Shown: piece after piece, positions 60,524-64,000 of the stretch
How positions within the stretch are numbered: position 1 is the stretch's first letter
Layout: the number at the start of each line of letters is the position of its first letter
Notes under the pieces: model-generated
The model's input: only the letters and a program-made list of their open reading frames with translations
Told to the model about the DNA's origin: nothing
The model's database searches: none
Assembly: GCA_958430865.1 (NCBI GenBank)
Contig: CAUDNR010004511.1
Coordinates: forward strand, 36,169-100,168
Source of the DNA: Entrophospora sp. SA101
Lineage: Eukaryota > Glomeromycota > Glomeromycetes > Entrophosporales > Entrophosporaceae
DNA: 64,000 nucleotides
Reading direction: 5' to 3'
Translations under genes and position numbers: made by a program

Positions 60524-62001
60524 TTAGAGAGGATTTGGTTTGACTACTCCTTTAGATAGAAAGAAGTTGTTTAATATTGAAATTAATTGTTGTGCAATTG
60601 TGAAAGAGAAAACTAATTTAGGACCAACAATGATCATTTTAGGTGTTATTCCTTTAAAGAATGCACTTGTGCCTAAAAAAACAACGATAATAATATTATT
60701 ATTAAAAAAAAAAAAAAAGTACATGTGTAAATTTTAATTTTAAAATTATTACCTTCTTTGAGTATCATTTTGCGAATAATTTTGTGTTTCAGTTTCAGGT
60801 GAATCAAAAGGTCTATTTTGGATACGAGTTTTAATTACATCAAGTGGTTGAGCGACACTTATAGAAGCAATAGCACCACCAATTGATGCGCAAAAAGTTT
60901 GAAAAAATGTTGCTTTAGAATAATCTTTTAATCCAAATAAATATTCTTCAACAAAAGCTGATCCACCAAACTAACATTAATATTATAAATTTGAATTAAA
61001 TTAAATTGTAATATAATAATAATATTTGTTAATATTATGATAATGTATGAAATGGCTTTCTTACTAATGCAAAACTTCCTGGTGCATTACGTGCTGCTGT
61101 CCAAAGGCCACCTCTGAATACATATATATATTTATAAATCGATTATTATTATAGATTTGTTCTTTGGTCATATATAATTAATCAATTATTATATGAGCGG
61201 ATGTTTATCTATAAAGTCCAAGTCCTTCATCCCAAAAAATTTTGAAAATGTTTCTGTCTTTTAATGTTTCAGGATTTGTTTGACGTTTAATTTTCATTAC
61301 ATCTAATGGTAAAAGTGCCACCTCTCCGATCCCAATTAAACTATCAATAATTATTTATTTTTAAAATTAAATTCATCCTACTAATTACATCGTAACATCC
61401 ATTCCAAACATATTTACCTTCCAGCAGTGGCATGTATTATAGTTTTGCCACTTTTTTCACCGAATAATTTATAGAATACATCTTGATGATTGCTGTTGAT
61501 ATAATCTCTTACATATGGTTGACCACCATATTTATAAATTCTTTGGAGTACTTTGTATCCACCTGCATAACCTAATCCTGGAAACAATGATATGTATTTA
61601 TGTAAAAGATTTGCGGAATGCTTATCCTATAATAATAATATTATTTATTCACTAGAGAATTTTGTACAAAAAATTTTACCGAAAAAAAATAAATCAGATT
61701 TTTTACTTTAAATATGGCTCGCTCTAAATTATTAGGAATTTGAGATAATGGTGCACCAGGTATAAAAACCTAATAAGCAAACTAATTAGCAAAGCAAAAC
61801 AAAAATAATTTTTTTATCATTCCATCCACCATAAAAAAAAATCCAATATTTATTTACTTTTTGTTGATTAGTCATTAAACGTTTTGAAATAGTATCAACA
61901 GGATGAAATATAATTAATTCAAATACTCCTGAAGCTCCAGAACCCAATACACGAGCAAGTCCTGATTCCTTTTGTTTTACTAAATTAGCTGGTGGCGACA
62001 T
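60524..62001 (-). CDS. GGC1: Mitochondrial GTP/GDP carrier (Ggc1-like), seven exons
   Basis: Exons 62001-61858, 61769-61707, 61626-61418, 61340-61209, 61113-61065, 60970-60753, 60665-60524 keep frame and give 318 residues. Start SGLARVLGSGASGVFELIIF then HPVDTISKRLM (first carrier signature P-x-D), LLPLDVMKIKRQTN (second), QPLDVIKTRIQNR (third), and end FFKGITPKMIIVGPKLVFSF. These match the fungal Ggc1 GTP/GDP carrier closely, in which the signatures and GPKLVFSF end are conserved. It exchanges cytosolic GTP for matrix GDP across the inner membrane and influences iron balance. Introns 1-3, 5 and 6 are GT-AG; intron 4 (61208-61114) begins AT rather than GT. Exon 7 needs the acceptor CACAAG, seven bases past a better-looking TTTTTTTAG. 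Confidence 0.9.
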
Positions 62002-63875
62002 ATTGTTATTACTATTATTATTTATAAATTTAGCAATAAAATTTTTTTAACAATAAATAGTGGAGAAAATTCATCTTTTTAAATTTTTCATCAAGATATT
62101 AATATTAATATCTGGAAAAAAAAAAAGCGGAAAATTTTCCCGAATGTGAATTAGCTAATAATAATAAATAATTTTCCTTCCGGAAAATTTTTTTTCATTT
62201 GTAATAAAGTTTTTTATTTACTCTAAAAATTTCTAAAGGAGAATTCGAATTTTTAAAGTACAATTTCCAGAGTGATAGTAATAGTAATAGTAATAGTAAT
62301 AGTCCATTTTTTCGGTTCGAATTTCCTTTTTTGGATTTAATATTAAAATTAATTCACTATTAACCCGAATTATAGATAATGCTTGCAGCAGTCACATTCA
62401 AACCATAATGTTGACAGCCACATTCAATAGAATTTTCTCAGTCCTTAATGTTACTGTGGACTGCGAGATCGAGCATTACTCTTCTACTCATTTGGGTCTC
62501 TTTATTCTGTTGAGAAAGCGAAGTCACACATGAACACACATACGCTAGCATTGGTACAACTGGTACAAAGCTGGTACAAAGATAATAATTGCATCAAAAA
62601 TATTACCCAAACATATCTAAAACAGTATAAATTATATCAAAAACAATACAAATACTGAATTTTATTGGTACAATGGTACAAGGACCATTTTACTATTCAT
62701 TAATTTCCTTCTAGTACCTCAAATTTGATACTTTTTCGGTACAAAGCCATCTTTAAAATGTGATCTTTTTTACTTTTTTTATTTGTTCAATGTTCGTATG
62801 CATTCTCAAAATTAAAACCTCAATATCTGAAAGAATATTTTTAAAGATAATGATTTTTTTATGCGGTGAATCGAGAATATGAGTAATTTTTGATTTTAAA
62901 TTTATCACAAGTTGTCAAGCAGTTTGTTGTGGACAAGTTATAAGAGCAGTCACAACCCTGCTCTTTTGAAGAGAGTGAAAGGGTGTTAATGAACAAGGCA
63001 CTGAATACATATATTATAAATTACCAATTAAAATCAATTACTATATACGTATTGATTAATATAACCGCATTTTCGTTGTCAAAACATATTTTAGTCACTA
63101 AAAATTACGTATTCAAACCTATTTTTAAGTACTGAAAGTGAGTACTTTACACACAGGTACTAGTACTACTTTAATACTAATATAATAAATATAATAAATA
63201 ATAATAATATGCAAGCAATTGTATCATATTTTATTACAAACATACACAATATTATTATTCATCATTTACAAGTGTTACACGGAAATTAGTTTTTTCAATA
63301 TATACAAAGCTCGAAAATCAACGCATTGTAAAGAGAAAACTTTTTTTCTTTATATTATTAATGGCAATAAAAATACATGAATATGTTCTTATAAAAGGTT
63401 ACTTACTGATTAGTGTTTCTTCCCCGCGCATCACTAACACTCATTGATTCATAGACAGATCATCAATTGAATTTCGTCAATTAATTTTAATTGATAGTAA
63501 AAATAGAAGAAGGTGAAGTAGTAGAGGGAGGAATAGCATGGAAATGGCTGTTATATGGTTTACATTTCTAATCCTAATCATCATCATAATAATAAATATA
63601 TGTTTTTTATTCTTTACCATCAAAACCTTTACCCGATATAAATAATTCACTATTTAACGATTTTACTACTACTCTTACCATCACCAACACTCCTACTCTA
63701 TTACTTTTACTATTTTAAGTGGAATCTTTAAATGTCACAGGACGTTGATCGGCCCGTATTATATTATATATAGACTAAATGATTGATTACACCAAATAAA
63801 TAAATTGAAAAAATAAATTGGCAATTAATGTTAGTTAATATTTAAATTCTTTTAAAAAAATTTTTTTTCTTTGAA
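62002..63875. other. Intergenic, no gene seen
   Basis: Contains a (TAG/TAA)n run (AGTAATAGTAATAG, about 62275-62303), GGTACAA-rich stretch near 62550-62750 and ordinary A/T-rich DNA. Probable promoter of the rightward gene at its right end (poly-T just before the ATG). Confidence 0.5.
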
Positions 63876-64000
63876 ATGTCTAATAATAGTTTCTCATCCT
63901 TGGAAAATATTACATACTTGCTTAAAAACCTTAACATTAATAATGCTTCACCTTTAAATTATATTAATAAGCTAGTAATTGATTTTTCAAATTTGTTAAA
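63876..64000 (+). CDS. 5' end of a gene running off the window
   Basis: ATG 63876 followed by 41 open codons to the edge: MSNNSFSSLENITYLLKNLN, INNASPLNYINKLVIDFSNL. Hydrophilic, Asn/Leu-rich, no domain recognisable. Preceded by a T-rich stretch, as in other genes of this window. Confidence 0.5.
   Translation, partial: MSNNSFSSLENITYLLKNLNINNASPLNYINKLVIDFSNLL

Noticed and set aside
1..64000. tRNA or rRNA genes
   Set aside because: I looked for TTCGA-type T-loops with matching stems and for rRNA core motifs and found none convincing.

Overview
This is eukaryotic nuclear DNA, very A+T-rich by eye. It has short GT-AG introns, poly-Asn/poly-Gln tracts, a fungal-type mitochondrial GTP/GDP carrier, SAM-PH and RINGv proteins, and many degraded transposons. 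Gene style and repeat content suggest an arbuscular-mycorrhizal (Glomeromycotina, Rhizophagus-like) fungus. That assignment is inference; no rRNA or tRNA is present to settle it.

Layout. (1) 0.1-3.17 kb: a tandem array of about 29 units of roughly 90-110 bp. Read on the minus strand, each unit is a complete intron (GTAAGTATT donor, ATTAAC branch site, AAATAG-type acceptor). Between acceptor and donor lie 0-10 nt, and exactly 3 nt in 20 consecutive units. A signal-peptide exon sits at the 5' end (3168-3078). It looks like a secreted-peptide gene assembled from single-codon microexons. (2) 4.6-30.3 kb: an island of virus- or mobile-element-like genes. It holds a D5-like SF3 helicase, a primase (AEP fold) next to an origin-binding-protein-like SF2 helicase, a tyrosine recombinase, two retropepsin-like genes, small Cys-rich zinc proteins, two short proteins resembling the viral 2-cysteine adaptor, a DUF3846-like protein and an F-box/LRR gene. 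The primase-helicase cassette occurs twice (about 8.57-13.96 and 24.93-30.32 kb), nearly identical, and both copies end at a 10-N gap. (3) 30.9-38.3 kb: host genes, namely a SulP-type transporter cut off at its 3' side beside the island, a RINGv membrane E3 ligase and a SAM-PH protein. (4) 38.3-51.7 kb: gene-poor, with degraded repeats, a dead Tc1/mariner copy, microsatellites and a MITE. (5) 51.7-64 kb: a small secreted protein, a nucleotide-sugar transporter, degraded ORFs, the GTP/GDP carrier (seven exons) and the start of a gene running off the right edge.

How the island may work. Primase, SF2 helicase, SF3 helicase and recombinase are what a self-replicating, integrating DNA element would need. 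A hairpin repeat array lies just upstream of each primase and could be an origin. A 40-bp motif recurs upstream of four leftward genes, and a covarying hairpin lies before two convergent gene pairs. The joins between conserved domains are a single in-frame TGA or a one-base frame change, so the element is either decaying by CGA-to-TGA deamination or uses recoding. A separate feature at 17.3-19.4 kb is a cluster of 24-26-bp double-hairpin elements with unrelated stems but one shared architecture.
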